From NCBI RefSeq assembly GCF_033283405.1, contig NZ_JAWMQR010000007.1, positions 1 through 64,000 on the forward strand: a stretch of DNA of 64,000 nt. Direction: 5' to 3'. Both the position numbers and the translations under genes were made by a program. This DNA comes from Halioxenophilus sp033283405 (GTDB lineage: Bacteria > Pseudomonadota > Gammaproteobacteria > Pseudomonadales > Cellvibrionaceae). The notes beneath the pieces were generated by a model that ran no database searches, was not told where the DNA came from, and saw only the letters and a list, made by a program, of their open reading frames with translations. How positions within the stretch are numbered: the first letter of the stretch is position 1; every line of letters begins with the position of its first letter. Below, one piece after another: positions 29,345 to 37,166 of the stretch.

Positions 29345-29937
29345 GAGAGCTCCTTAACTGAGTTTGCTGAATTAGAGTTGGCTAATGGAAAGTTTTAATA
29401 AAACTGCCACTTAGCACGACTCGTATAAATGAAAAGCTTTTTATTGTTCTTTATTGCTGGTGCAACGCGTATTGGTCAACAGCGGCCACACATCAGTAAC
29501 GAAACCCTCGCCCGGTTCCTGATCAACAGCAGTAGTATTTATAAAGCGTTGACCAGGGCAATAGCCAGTACTCTGGTTGCCTAGTTTGCGAGGATCGAGT
29601 TGGTTCACTCATCGTACAGCCACTTAATTTCCCCTCCCAAAGCGCCAGCCGTTATGCAACTGCTCAGACTTTTTAGATTTAAGCCGCCTAGCAGATAGTT
29701 GTTTTTTGCACAATGGAGTGCAGCTAGAATTGGCACTGTTTACCATATAAACAGATACTAATATCGCTAAAGCGAGCAGTACATCACGGTTTTTGGGCTG
29801 AGGTGGCACGGGATTCGTCAACTGGTTAACAAATATTTACATTGGCCGGGCGCAGTTCTCGTTCTAAACCACTATTGATACTACTTCACATCAGAATCTG
29901 AGAGGGTGTATATAATTCCTCAAATCACGCAAATAAT
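29345..29937. other. Gene-free stretch
   Basis: No convincing gene was found. A 65-residue minus-strand frame at 29624-29821 has one hydrophobic segment but a TTG start, no ribosome site and no recognisable family. The right half presumably holds the promoter of the DUF4382 lipoprotein gene. Confidence 0.5.
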
Positions 29938-29949
29938 ATGGAGTTGCAT

Positions 29950-30831
29950 GTGAACTATTCTAAATTTCTTCCGGTATTAGGGGTTTGTGCTTTAGTAACC
30001 GCTTGTGGCGGCAACAGTGGAAGCAGTAGCAGCAGCCGGTTGAGCCTGGCGATTACCGATGGCCCGGTGGAGATGGCCGATGCCGTGGTGGTGGTGTTCG
30101 ATTCTGTTGAGCTGCAGGGGCCAGAGCGCACCGAAATTACCCTGGATGAAGCCGTCGCGATTAATCTGCTCGACTATCAGAACGGTGAAAGCCTGCTGTT
30201 GCTGGATGGCGTTACCCTGCCGGCCGGTGAATACCAGTGGATTCGCCTGGGGGTGGTAGAAGCCGAGAGTTACATAGAAATAGACGGCATGCAGTACCCC
30301 TTGGAGATCCCCTCTTCAGCACAAACCGGCTTGAAGATGAACCGTGGCTTCACCCTGGCCGCGGGTGGTATTTCCCAATTCACTATCGATTTTGACCTGC
30401 GCAAATCGGTGCATCAGGAAGGCACTGGCGATTACAAATTACGCCCCACGCTGCGCCTGGTGGACAACCTGGAAGTGGGTGTCATCAGTGGTACGGTTAG
30501 TGATGCTCTGATTACCGATGTCGAGTGTGACAATGGCGACAACAACGATATGGGTAACGTTGTTTATCTGTACTCTGGCCTGGATGCTACAGTGCTGGAT
30601 GTGCAGGGCGCGGAAACCGACCCACTGGCCAGCGCCAATGTAGAATTTAATACTGACACCGGGCTTTATGAGTACACCCTGGCTTTTGTTGCCGCTGGTG
30701 ACTACACCCTGGCCTTTACCTGTGATGCCGTGTTGGATGATCCGTTGCTGGATGACAGTGCCGTGGTCACCTTTACCGCGGGTACCAATGTTTCTGTTAC
30801 TGCCGATGAGGTTTCCACGGTCGATTTTTAA
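29950..30831 (+). CDS. DUF4382 lipoprotein
   Basis: This protein of about 293 residues has a lipoprotein signal (FLPVLGVCALVTACGG) and a Ser-rich linker, then RLSLAITDGPVEMADAVVVVFDSVELQG, the DUF4382 beta-sandwich start. A carboxypeptidase-regulatory-like beta domain may follow from residue 185. The GTG start is preferred because GGAG lies six bases before it; an in-frame ATG at 29938 has no such site. It is probably an outer- or inner-membrane lipoprotein with a binding or structural role. Confidence 0.82.
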   Translation: MNYSKFLPVLGVCALVTACGGNSGSSSSSRLSLAITDGPVEMADAVVVVFDSVELQGPERTEITLDEAVAINLLDYQNGESLLLLDGVTLPAGEYQWIRLGVVEAESYIEIDGMQYPLEIPSSAQTGLKMNRGFTLAAGGISQFTIDFDLRKSVHQEGTGDYKLRPTLRLVDNLEVGVISGTVSDALITDVECDNGDNNDMGNVVYLYSGLDATVLDVQGAETDPLASANVEFNTDTGLYEYTLAFVAAGDYTLAFTCDAVLDDPLLDDSAVVTFTAGTNVSVTADEVSTVDF

Positions 30832-30848
30832 TTCACCGCTGGTTTCGC

Positions 30849-30884
30849 AAAAAAAACGGCGCTGTTACCAGCGCCGTTTTTTTT
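30849..30884. terminator. Bidirectional rho-independent terminator
   Basis: The stem CGGCGCTG/CAGCGCCG has a TTAC loop and is flanked by an A run on the left and a T run on the right. It serves the DUF4382 gene on the plus strand and the small heat-shock gene on the minus strand. Confidence 0.9.
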
Positions 30885-30911
30885 GGGGGGGCGCGCAGTG
30901 CGCGGCCAAGG

Positions 30912-31484
30912 TTAGTGGTGTTGTTCGCTAATTTCGATTCGCCGGGCATTGTCCTGTTTGGTTACCGGGTGCCTGGGTATCTCCAGCTTTAATACACCAT
31001 CGGTCAGCTGGGCCTGAATGTCTTCGGCGATGGCATCTTCCGGCAGCGCCAGAGTGCGTTGGAAGCTACCATAGCGGCGCTCCATACGATAAAACTGTTT
31101 CTCTTTGTTCTCCTGCTCGTGGTGAATTTCGCCTTTAATGGTTAATACGTCGCCGGCGATATCGATGCTGATATCTTTGGCCGACAGGCCGGGAACATCC
31201 AGTTTGATTTGGTAATTTTTAGTGGTTCCAGAAATATCAATATTGGGCCGGAAAGTATCATCAAAGGGCGACCAGTTGCGGGTTGCAGAAACCGGGTTGC
31301 CAACCGCGCCGAACAGTTCATCGAACAGCCGATCAAACTCCTGATGAAGCCGGGTTACCGGATGACTGTTGGCAGAATAAAAGTGGGCATCATTTTGTAC
31401 GCCCTGACGACTGTGGTGCACAGTGGGTTGATGGGACTCTTCGTGGGTAAACCAGTTCCACGGGTTAAGTTTTTGTAAGTTCAT
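30912..31484 (-). CDS. Hsp20/alpha-crystallin small heat-shock protein
   Basis: This is a 190-residue ATP-independent holdase. The alpha-crystallin domain runs from about residue 80 to 175 (PNIDISGTTKNYQIKLDVPG, DVLTIKGEIHHEQ, FQRTLALPEDAIAEDI, LTDGVLKLEIPR), preceded by a long flexible N-terminus with FDRLFDELFG. It follows the class A-like type common in marine bacteria. GGAGG precedes the ATG. It lies 154 bases downstream of a second, diverged Hsp20 gene on the same strand. Confidence 0.95.
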   Translation of the reverse strand: MNLQKLNPWNWFTHEESHQPTVHHSRQGVQNDAHFYSANSHPVTRLHQEFDRLFDELFGAVGNPVSATRNWSPFDDTFRPNIDISGTTKNYQIKLDVPGLSAKDISIDIAGDVLTIKGEIHHEQENKEKQFYRMERRYGSFQRTLALPEDAIAEDIQAQLTDGVLKLEIPRHPVTKQDNARRIEISEQHH

Positions 31485-31589
31485 AGCGTTTATCCTCCAC
31501 CGGGTGCCGGGGCACTGGCGAAAACAAACAGCGTGTCAGTGGCTGCGGCACAATTGATTAAACGTGTACGCCTCTCTCTAACAACACAT

Positions 31590-31613
31590 AACCCGGTAAA
31601 AAATTACCGGGTT
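31590..31613. terminator. Hairpin between the two Hsp20 genes
   Basis: The perfect stem AACCCGGTAA/TTACCGGGTT with loop AAAA lies 26 bases past the stop of the upstream Hsp20 gene. There is no T tract after the stem, so it may stabilise an mRNA end rather than terminate. Confidence 0.55.
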
Positions 31614-31638
31614 AAGTGCATGCCTGGGTTTGACAATG

Positions 31639-32154
31639 TTAAGCGATTTTTTCTTCGTGGGTTTTTATTTCACTGTGATTGACTGCTTCACTTTGATTGG
31701 CGCTCTCTTGCTCCACATTTTCCAATGCGGATGCCCCAGTACCAATCGCAATGGTACGTGGTTTCATGGCCTCAGGAATTTCGCGTACCAAATTAATGGT
31801 TAGCAGTCCGTTGGCGAGGTCGGCACCTTTAACCTCGACGTGGTCGGCCAGGTTAAATTTGCGCTCGAACGCACGGTTGGCAATACCCTGGTGTAAGAAT
31901 TGACGTTCGCCGTTGGACTCTTTGCGACCGCGCACAGAGAGCACATTTTTGTCGATGTTGATATCCAGCTCTGCTTGTGAGAAGCCGGCGACAGAGAGGG
32001 TAATGGCGTATCGGTTTTCGCCAAGAACCTCGATGTTGTAGGGCGGGTAGCTGTTGCTGACCGCGTCGGTGCGCAGAGCATTATTCAATAGAGATGACAG
32101 GTGATCAAAGCCGACGCCGGTGCGGTAAAGTGGGGTTAAATCGATAGATTTCAT
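31639..32154 (-). CDS. Hsp20 family small heat-shock protein (IbpA-like)
   Basis: This 171-residue protein resembles IbpA/IbpB: SIDLTPLYRTGVGFDHLSSLL, PPYNIEVLGENRYAITLSVAGF, GRKESNGERQFLHQGIANRAFERKF and LANGLLTINLVREIPE. The C-terminus adds an acidic, Gln/Glu-rich tail beyond the IbpA end. It binds unfolding proteins under stress. GGAGG precedes the ATG, and a candidate sigma-32 promoter is upstream. Confidence 0.95.
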   Translation of the reverse strand: MKSIDLTPLYRTGVGFDHLSSLLNNALRTDAVSNSYPPYNIEVLGENRYAITLSVAGFSQAELDINIDKNVLSVRGRKESNGERQFLHQGIANRAFERKFNLADHVEVKGADLANGLLTINLVREIPEAMKPRTIAIGTGASALENVEQESANQSEAVNHSEIKTHEEKIA

Positions 32155-32227
32155 AACGTATCCTCCAGAAGAAGCAATAGTGTAGTTAGTAGCAGAACTC
32201 TTGGAGCCTCTGCCACTGGGTAATTAG

Positions 32228-32254
32228 TTGAGGATCTGTTGTGCTACTTTCAAG
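32228..32254 (-). promoter_or_regulatory. Candidate sigma-32 heat-shock promoter
   Basis: Read on the minus strand, CTTGAA is followed after 15 bases by CCTCAA, close to the sigma-32 pattern CTTGAA-N13-15-CCCCAT. It is about 75 bases before the IbpA-like start. The -10 match is partial. Confidence 0.5.
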
Positions 32255-32259
32255 TGGTT

Positions 32260-33384
32260 GTGATAAAAAACTTAAATTAAAAATAAATTTATAAATACTT
32301 TATTAGAAATAATATCTATAAATCATATTCGGGCGATGCGAGAAAGCTGGACGTTGCTACCGGGGTCCAGAAAAAATCAGATGGAGAGAAAAACAATCAG
32401 ATAGAAGGGGGCGGAGTTTACGAAAAATATTTTTATGGCGGTGTGCTCGTCTGAGCGGTTCCTCAACGGTTGCTAGATAGTTGGTAGTCGATTGATGTAA
32501 ATCAGATGGCGATAAAGTGGATGGCTCAGATAAATAGAATGAGCCACATGGAAATACGAATCTGCCAGAAAGTGGGGCTAATCAATCGAAAAATAATGTT
32601 TAAGGTGTTAAATAAATATTTAACTCTGGCAAACAGGCTCATTAAAAGGAGTGAAAAGGAAGAGGAGTGAAAAAGCGAAAAGAAAAAGATTCACAATAAC
32701 AGAGCGTGAAAAGCTGTAGTCAGCTCGTTACTCTGCTGAAAATAGATTCTCTTGGTAAAAAAACCTGGCTTAAACCAGCTTGCTTTAAACCCCTCGGCCA
32801 CACGCAATGCCCGCACTTGCAACCTTGGTTGGATTCGCCCCGGTTAAGCTTCAAATAAAAATGTCTGCCAGTAATGCAGTAAGTTGAGGTGAGTCATCAA
32901 TAAATCAAGAGCGGCCAGAAATTTTTTCTTGGGCAATCAGTTCCACTCTCAAGTTTATTGCTAGGGTATGTTAATGGCGTATTGCTTTGCAGCTGCGCAC
33001 AACATCCGGCTTTTTATCAATTAGCCCTATCAACCGGCTCACCCACCAGCTCTACCAATCAAACCGTCATGCTCGGCAACGACTGAGTTGAGCTGTAGTG
33101 GGTTGAGTGCGAGACCTTGGCGGAATACAGCCGATCCTTGTTGTTACCAGGTAATCCGGCTTGCCTGGATAGCCTCTCCAATGTGCCATAAGGCGTCTGA
33201 AGACGCCCTGACAAATCCCAGTACCCCCTGACAAGCACTTGAACTCGTTGACGCCAAGCTACTCCGTTGGCTGTTAGCAGGCCGAGGTTTACTGCCGTTA
33301 CGGTTAACAATTAGGCCCCAAGTTTGGTGGGTTTGATGAAGATCAAGAAGTTCGCCGCCACCCCTTGGAAAAATAAATATAAAT
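32260..33384. other. Long gene-free region with a hairpin
   Basis: About 1.1 kb has no convincing gene. The left part is AT-rich with recurring AATCAGAT words and a perfect hairpin TGGCTCA/TGAGCCA at 32522-32546. The right part, about 33000-33310, is GC-rich and has an open 83-residue minus-strand frame without a ribosome site. It may be a relic of a repeated element or a small RNA. No terminal repeats or transposase motifs were seen. Confidence 0.5.
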
Positions 33385-33403
33385 CTATATGATAATCGTT
33401 TTT
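33385..33403 (+). promoter_or_regulatory. Candidate Fur box
   Basis: The core GATAATCGTTTTT matches 10 of 13 positions of the right part of the Fur consensus GATAATGATAATCATTATC. The left part is weak. It lies just upstream of the usable starts of the next gene, in an AT-rich promoter-like stretch. Confidence 0.5.
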
Positions 33404-33421
33404 ATTAGCAATGACGTTGGA

Positions 33422-34333
33422 ATGGACATTTTGGGGGATAGAACTGTGGGAAAATTAACAACTTTAGGGCTGCTTATGAGCGCCTTCTCTCTGCCGGCCA
33501 TGGCGGGAGAGAGCCTGTTTGGCTTTGTGAAAGGGGCGGAGACCCTACCTGAGGGGGCCGGCGAGCTCTATCAGAAGGTAATCTCCCGTAGTGATAAAGG
33601 AACAGGCGAGTACGAGGCGATTAACTGGGAAACCGAGCTGGAGTACGGCATTACCGACCGCTTCTCCATGTCGGGCTCCTTCAAAATGCTGAGCCTGGAT
33701 ACCAGTGGCCTGATTATTGATGGCTACCTGCCCAAGGAGGAGGATTTCAGCTTTAAACCCATGGGTCTGGAAGCGGCGGCCACCTACATGTTCTTGAGCC
33801 CAGCGAAGGACAACTTCGGCCTGTCGGGCCAGATCTCTTTCGACTACAGCTGGTTGGATACCCACAGCGGCCAGGAGAAAGATACCTACTCCCTGGAGCT
33901 GGACGCCATCGCCCAGAAGTTTTTCCTGGAGGGGCAGTTGGTGTGGGGCGCCAATTTTGGGGTGGAAACCACCTACGCCGATCGCAAAGAGATCGACGGT
34001 CTGCCGGCGGATTTCGACTGGCCAACCGACCCGGAGATGGAAATTGAGCTGAAGTTTGGTACCGGTTTGAGCTATCGCTTCGCGCCCAACTGGTTTGTCA
34101 GCCTGGAGGCCTACTACGAAACCGAATTTGAAACCGAAGTGGGCCAGGAGCGCTGGTCGGTCTTTGCTGGCCCGTCACTGCACTACGGCGCTGCCAAATG
34201 GTGGGCCACGCTCAGCTGGTTGCCGCAGATGAAAGGCGGCGGTGAGCAGTATGAAGGCCAGGAAGATACCGATCTGCACCTGATCGAAAAGACCGAAGAA
34301 GAGCTGCGCCTGACCGTGGCGTTGAACTTCTAA
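33422..34333 (+). CDS. DUF6662-like outer-membrane/periplasmic protein
   Basis: This protein of about 303 residues has a signal peptide (LTTLGLLMSAFSLPAMAGE) and a body of alternating amphipathic strands that ends in LRLTVALNF. The terminal phenylalanine is typical of outer-membrane beta-barrels. I believe it resembles DUF6662 proteins found with FMN-binding proteins. An upstream ATG at 33389 lies inside the Fur-like box and is unlikely to be used. The ATG at 33422 or a GTG at 33446 (GGGGG eight bases before) are the candidates. It heads a four-gene cluster. Confidence 0.7.
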   Translation: MDILGDRTVGKLTTLGLLMSAFSLPAMAGESLFGFVKGAETLPEGAGELYQKVISRSDKGTGEYEAINWETELEYGITDRFSMSGSFKMLSLDTSGLIIDGYLPKEEDFSFKPMGLEAAATYMFLSPAKDNFGLSGQISFDYSWLDTHSGQEKDTYSLELDAIAQKFFLEGQLVWGANFGVETTYADRKEIDGLPADFDWPTDPEMEIELKFGTGLSYRFAPNWFVSLEAYYETEFETEVGQERWSVFAGPSLHYGAAKWWATLSWLPQMKGGGEQYEGQEDTDLHLIEKTEEELRLTVALNF

Positions 34334-34357
34334 GCGCACGGCGATTGGAGAACCACT

Positions 34358-34900
34358 ATGCGAGATCCTCTAGCGGGTTTGTGGTTTGTGCCGTTGAGCG
34401 TCATCAGTGTCAGCGCATATTGCGCTGACTATCTGACCGTCAGCCAGGCACAAAAGGCCATCTTTGGCGAACAGGCGATCTTTTTGGAGTCTCCTCTGGA
34501 GCTCTCAAATGATCAGAGAAAGGCTATTAAAAAGGCCGCCGGCACCCGCCAACGCCAGCAGACGCAGGCGGCGTGGCAGGTGATGGGCGCCGATGGCAAG
34601 CTGGTGGGCTGGTTTTTCGTCGACGATGTGATCGGCAAGCACGAATACATCAGCTACGCCTTAGGGGTCTCGGTTGCGGGTGAAATCCTGGGTATGGAGA
34701 TCATGAGCTATCGCGAAAGCCACGGTGACGAAGTGCGTGAAGCCAGCTGGCGTGAAAAGTTTGTCGGCAAGCATCTGGGTGACCCCTTCAAGCTGGATGA
34801 GGATGTGCCCAATATCAGCGGCGCCACCCTCTCCTGTCGCAACCTGCTGGATGGTGCCAAGCGCTTGTTGGTGATCTACGATCTCTACCTGCAGCAATGA
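34358..34900 (+). CDS. Periplasmic FMN-binding domain protein (flavinylation target)
   Basis: This 180-residue protein has a signal peptide (about residues 1-22) and one FMN_bind domain as in RnfG/NqrC. The sequence DVPNISGATLS at 149-159 fits the ApbE flavinylation motif, with T157 the predicted site of covalent FMN attachment. EIMSYRESHGDEVR is also typical of the domain. Thus it carries electrons in the periplasm. Its stop overlaps the apbE start as ATGA, which ties it to the enzyme that would flavinylate it. Confidence 0.88.
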   Translation: MRDPLAGLWFVPLSVISVSAYCADYLTVSQAQKAIFGEQAIFLESPLELSNDQRKAIKKAAGTRQRQQTQAAWQVMGADGKLVGWFFVDDVIGKHEYISYALGVSVAGEILGMEIMSYRESHGDEVREASWREKFVGKHLGDPFKLDEDVPNISGATLSCRNLLDGAKRLLVIYDLYLQQ

Positions 34901-35700
34901 AGCCGCTGGTTACCCGTCGAGCCCGGCCGGGTTTGGGCACGTTGGTGGAGGTGGGGGTGGTCGGCCTGGCCACCGAAGCGGCCAGTGCGGCGCTGGCGCA
35001 GGCGTTTCAAACCATCGCTACCATTGACCGGCAGTTGAGCTTCCACCGGCCCGATAGCTGGCTGTCGCAACTCAATGGGGCTCCCGGCCAGTGGTTGGCG
35101 GCGGAGCCAAGCTACTACCGACTGCTGCTGTTGGCCAAGCGGTTGTGCCGCGCGAGCGACCATCGTTTTAACCCCACGGTGGGTGGTCTGCTGGTGCGCA
35201 GCGGCGCACTGCCAGCCCATGTGCAGCACCCCTATCTCGATAGCGGTGTGGCCGATGATATCGAGCTGCAGGGCGGCCGGGTGCGTCTGCGGCGGCCGGT
35301 GTTACTAACCCTCGATGGTATCGCCAAGGGCTATGCCATTGACTTGGGTATCAAAGAGCTGAAAAAATCAGCGGCCGCCGGCGGCTGGATTAATGCAGGC
35401 GGTGATTTGCGTGCCTTTGGCGAAGCCAAGCTGGCTGTGCAACTGCGCGGTACCGATGGCCAGGCGCAGATCAGTAATGGTGCCCTGGCAACCAGCCGCT
35501 TGTCGGGGCAGTATGATGAGCGTTTCCCGGCCTGCATGAGTGATGGCACCAGCCTGCTGGCGGCCAGTAGTGAAACGGTCAGTGTTCGGGCGCGCTTCGC
35601 CTGGCGGGCCGATGCTCTCACTAAGGTGGTGGCCGGTAGTCGCGGTGCCGAGCGGCAACAATTGTTAAACAGATTTCGAGGCAAGACGTTTTCGGTATGA
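34897..35700 (+). CDS. apbE: FAD:protein FMN transferase ApbE, short and apparently without signal peptide
   Basis: This 267-residue transferase attaches FMN from FAD to threonine in target proteins. LTLDGIAKGYAIDLGI, WINAGGDLRAFGE, GALATSR and SVRARFAWRADALTKVV are the conserved blocks. It is shorter than typical ApbE (about 330) and starts MKPLVTRRARPGLGTLVEV without the usual lipoprotein or Sec signal. This leaves open whether flavinylation occurs in the cytoplasm. ATGA overlaps link it to the FMN-binding gene upstream and the membrane gene downstream. Confidence 0.9.
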   Translation: MKPLVTRRARPGLGTLVEVGVVGLATEAASAALAQAFQTIATIDRQLSFHRPDSWLSQLNGAPGQWLAAEPSYYRLLLLAKRLCRASDHRFNPTVGGLLVRSGALPAHVQHPYLDSGVADDIELQGGRVRLRRPVLLTLDGIAKGYAIDLGIKELKKSAAAGGWINAGGDLRAFGEAKLAVQLRGTDGQAQISNGALATSRLSGQYDERFPACMSDGTSLLAASSETVSVRARFAWRADALTKVVAGSRGAERQQLLNRFRGKTFSV

Positions 35701-36212
35701 GACAAAAACAGCGCTCAGTAGGCTTTGCCGGCTACTCGCCCTGGTTTATTCCAGTGCTGGTGGTGGCCACCGTGGTGGTGGTGGCCAGCGGTGTTGGTCT
35801 GCTACCCAGCATGTTGGAGTTTAAGTTCTACCTCGAACCCCCGCTCACCATCAGCATGCAGAGCCGCGTGGCCGTGGCCGCAACCCACTGCGGCGCCGGT
35901 ATTGGCCTCTTTTTCCTGGTGGGAGCACTGTGGCAGGCGCATATGCGCTCCGGCTGGCGCCGGAAGAAGCAGCGTTGGAGTGGTGTGATATTGCTGGTCT
36001 GTTTTGCACTGTTGGGCTTGAGTGCTCTGGGACTCTACTACTTTGGCGCTGAGCTGTCGCAGCAGCTCGCCAGTGTGCTGCATATGGCGGCGGCCGTGGT
36101 GTTTGCCGGGTTGATGCTCTGGCATGGTCTGGCCCATCGCTTTCGCGCGGCAGCCAAGGCTACTCTGGCTGAGAAGGTGGCCACTGGCAGCTGTGTACCT
36201 AGCGCTAAGTAG
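35697..36212 (+). CDS. Four-helix membrane protein with histidine pairs, possible b-type cytochrome
   Basis: This 171-residue protein has four membrane helices at about 14-35, 57-80, 95-116 and 124-144. Histidines H64 and H82 lie in or at the ends of helix 2, and H129 and H143 in helix 4. This spacing could ligate two haems, as in small cytochrome b or DUF4405/PepSY-like partners of FMN-binding proteins. It would pass electrons from the quinone pool to the flavinylated protein. The family is not firmly recognised. The start overlaps the apbE stop (ATGA). Confidence 0.6.
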   Translation: MRQKQRSVGFAGYSPWFIPVLVVATVVVVASGVGLLPSMLEFKFYLEPPLTISMQSRVAVAATHCGAGIGLFFLVGALWQAHMRSGWRRKKQRWSGVILLVCFALLGLSALGLYYFGAELSQQLASVLHMAAAVVFAGLMLWHGLAHRFRAAAKATLAEKVATGSCVPSAK

Positions 36213-36287
36213 GATTAGAGCTAGGGAGGTTCAGGGTTGGGAAGGCGCTGGCTTGGTCGGGGTGTTAGTCTGCTAGGCGACGTATTC

Positions 36288-36548
36288 TTAGCCGTGTCGA
36301 TACTTGTGGCGATGTAACAACTTCTTCAGGTCAACCATTAGCAATTCGCCGAAGTCTTTCAGGCGATAAAAGCGTTGATCCACCTCTGCCAGGCAATCTT
36401 CCAAGTGATCGACCATCACGTGTTGTTCCGCTTCCTCTAACTTCTGCAATTCGAACTTCATCTCCACCAGGGTGGATTCGAGTTGAACAATTTTGTGCTC
36501 GAGAAGAGAACGTTGCGCGTGCAGCTGCTCCAATTGTCGATCAAACAT
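36288..36548 (-). CDS. Small coiled-coil protein, paralog 2
   Basis: This 86-residue charged protein is predicted almost entirely helical, with a heptad-rich N-terminal half (LEQLHAQRSLLEHKIVQLE) and no membrane segment. It shares MVDHLEDCLAEVDQRFYRLKDFG and DLKKLLHRH with the small protein at 36905. No known family was recognised. Codon use and a GAGTGAG-like site upstream support a real gene. It lies 356 bases below its paralog with its own upstream region. Confidence 0.65.
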   Translation of the reverse strand: MFDRQLEQLHAQRSLLEHKIVQLESTLVEMKFELQKLEEAEQHVMVDHLEDCLAEVDQRFYRLKDFGELLMVDLKKLLHRHKYRHG

Positions 36549-36904
36549 AACTCACTCCTAACTACTATGAGAGATATGGCTTTGGCTTCTCTATGTAATG
36601 GTCCGATGCAGGGGCGGATACAAGAAACCCCACCGTGGTGGAAATTACAAATCTGCGCATAAACATAGCATACTCAAATAAGTATCACAAAGATATGCTT
36701 AGTATATACATTAATAGGCGGCGGTGTGGGGGTGGGTCACTGTCACTGTGAACGCCCGCGGTAGCAGCGGTGGCTAGTTAGAGAATCTCGGAGGCGGGCC
36801 CACCAATAGAGGCGGGGCCCAAAAGGGCAGCAGGGGCGCAAGAAAGTTGCCACTCACCTGCGTGCGTAAGCGGGTGCGCAGTAGCGGTCGATTGGCAGGG
36901 GGGG
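36549..36904. other. Spacer between the two coiled-coil genes
   Basis: This 356-base stretch has no gene. It contains the perfect 12-base palindrome CCACCGTGGTGG at 36630-36641, upstream of the 86-residue gene, and an AT-rich block at 36655-36715 that could be its promoter. Confidence 0.5.
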
Positions 36905-37150
36905 TCAGGAGTGGTGCAGCAATTTTTTCAAATCGTTCAGCAGCATGTCGCCAAAATCTTTGAGGTGGCTGTAGCGCTCGTCCGCTTCAACCAAGTACTC
37001 CTCCAGGTGGTCCACGGCTTCGTGTTGCTCCAGCGCTTCAAGCTCGGCCAATTTACCTTTGAGGTCACTCAAGGTTTGCTCCAGGTGGGCAATCTGGGTC
37101 ACCAGTTGCTGCCGTTGCTGGTGGATTTTGTCGATGTTGATCTCGCTCAT
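36905..37150 (-). CDS. Small coiled-coil protein, paralog 1, behind the Na/Pi symporter
   Basis: This protein of about 81 residues is helical and charged (QQRQQLVTQIAHLEQTLSDL, then AVDHLEEYLVEADERYSHL, KDFGDMLLNDLKKLLHHS). The ATG of MSEINIDKIHQQ is the best start; a longer frame would run into the symporter gene. It follows that gene by 16 bases, so it is very likely co-transcribed and under the same phosphate control. It is paralogous to the next small gene. The function is unknown; a regulator or chaperone of the symporter is possible. Confidence 0.7.
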   Translation of the reverse strand: MSEINIDKIHQQRQQLVTQIAHLEQTLSDLKGKLAELEALEQHEAVDHLEEYLVEADERYSHLKDFGDMLLNDLKKLLHHS

Positions 37151-37166
37151 AACCGGCTTCTCCGCG

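Noticed and set aside
29624..29821. 65-residue minus-strand frame with a hydrophobic stretch
   Set aside because: TTG start, no ribosome site and no resemblance to known proteins.
33059..33310. 83-residue minus-strand frame
   Set aside because: No ribosome site and no recognised domain; kept only as a note in the gene-free region.
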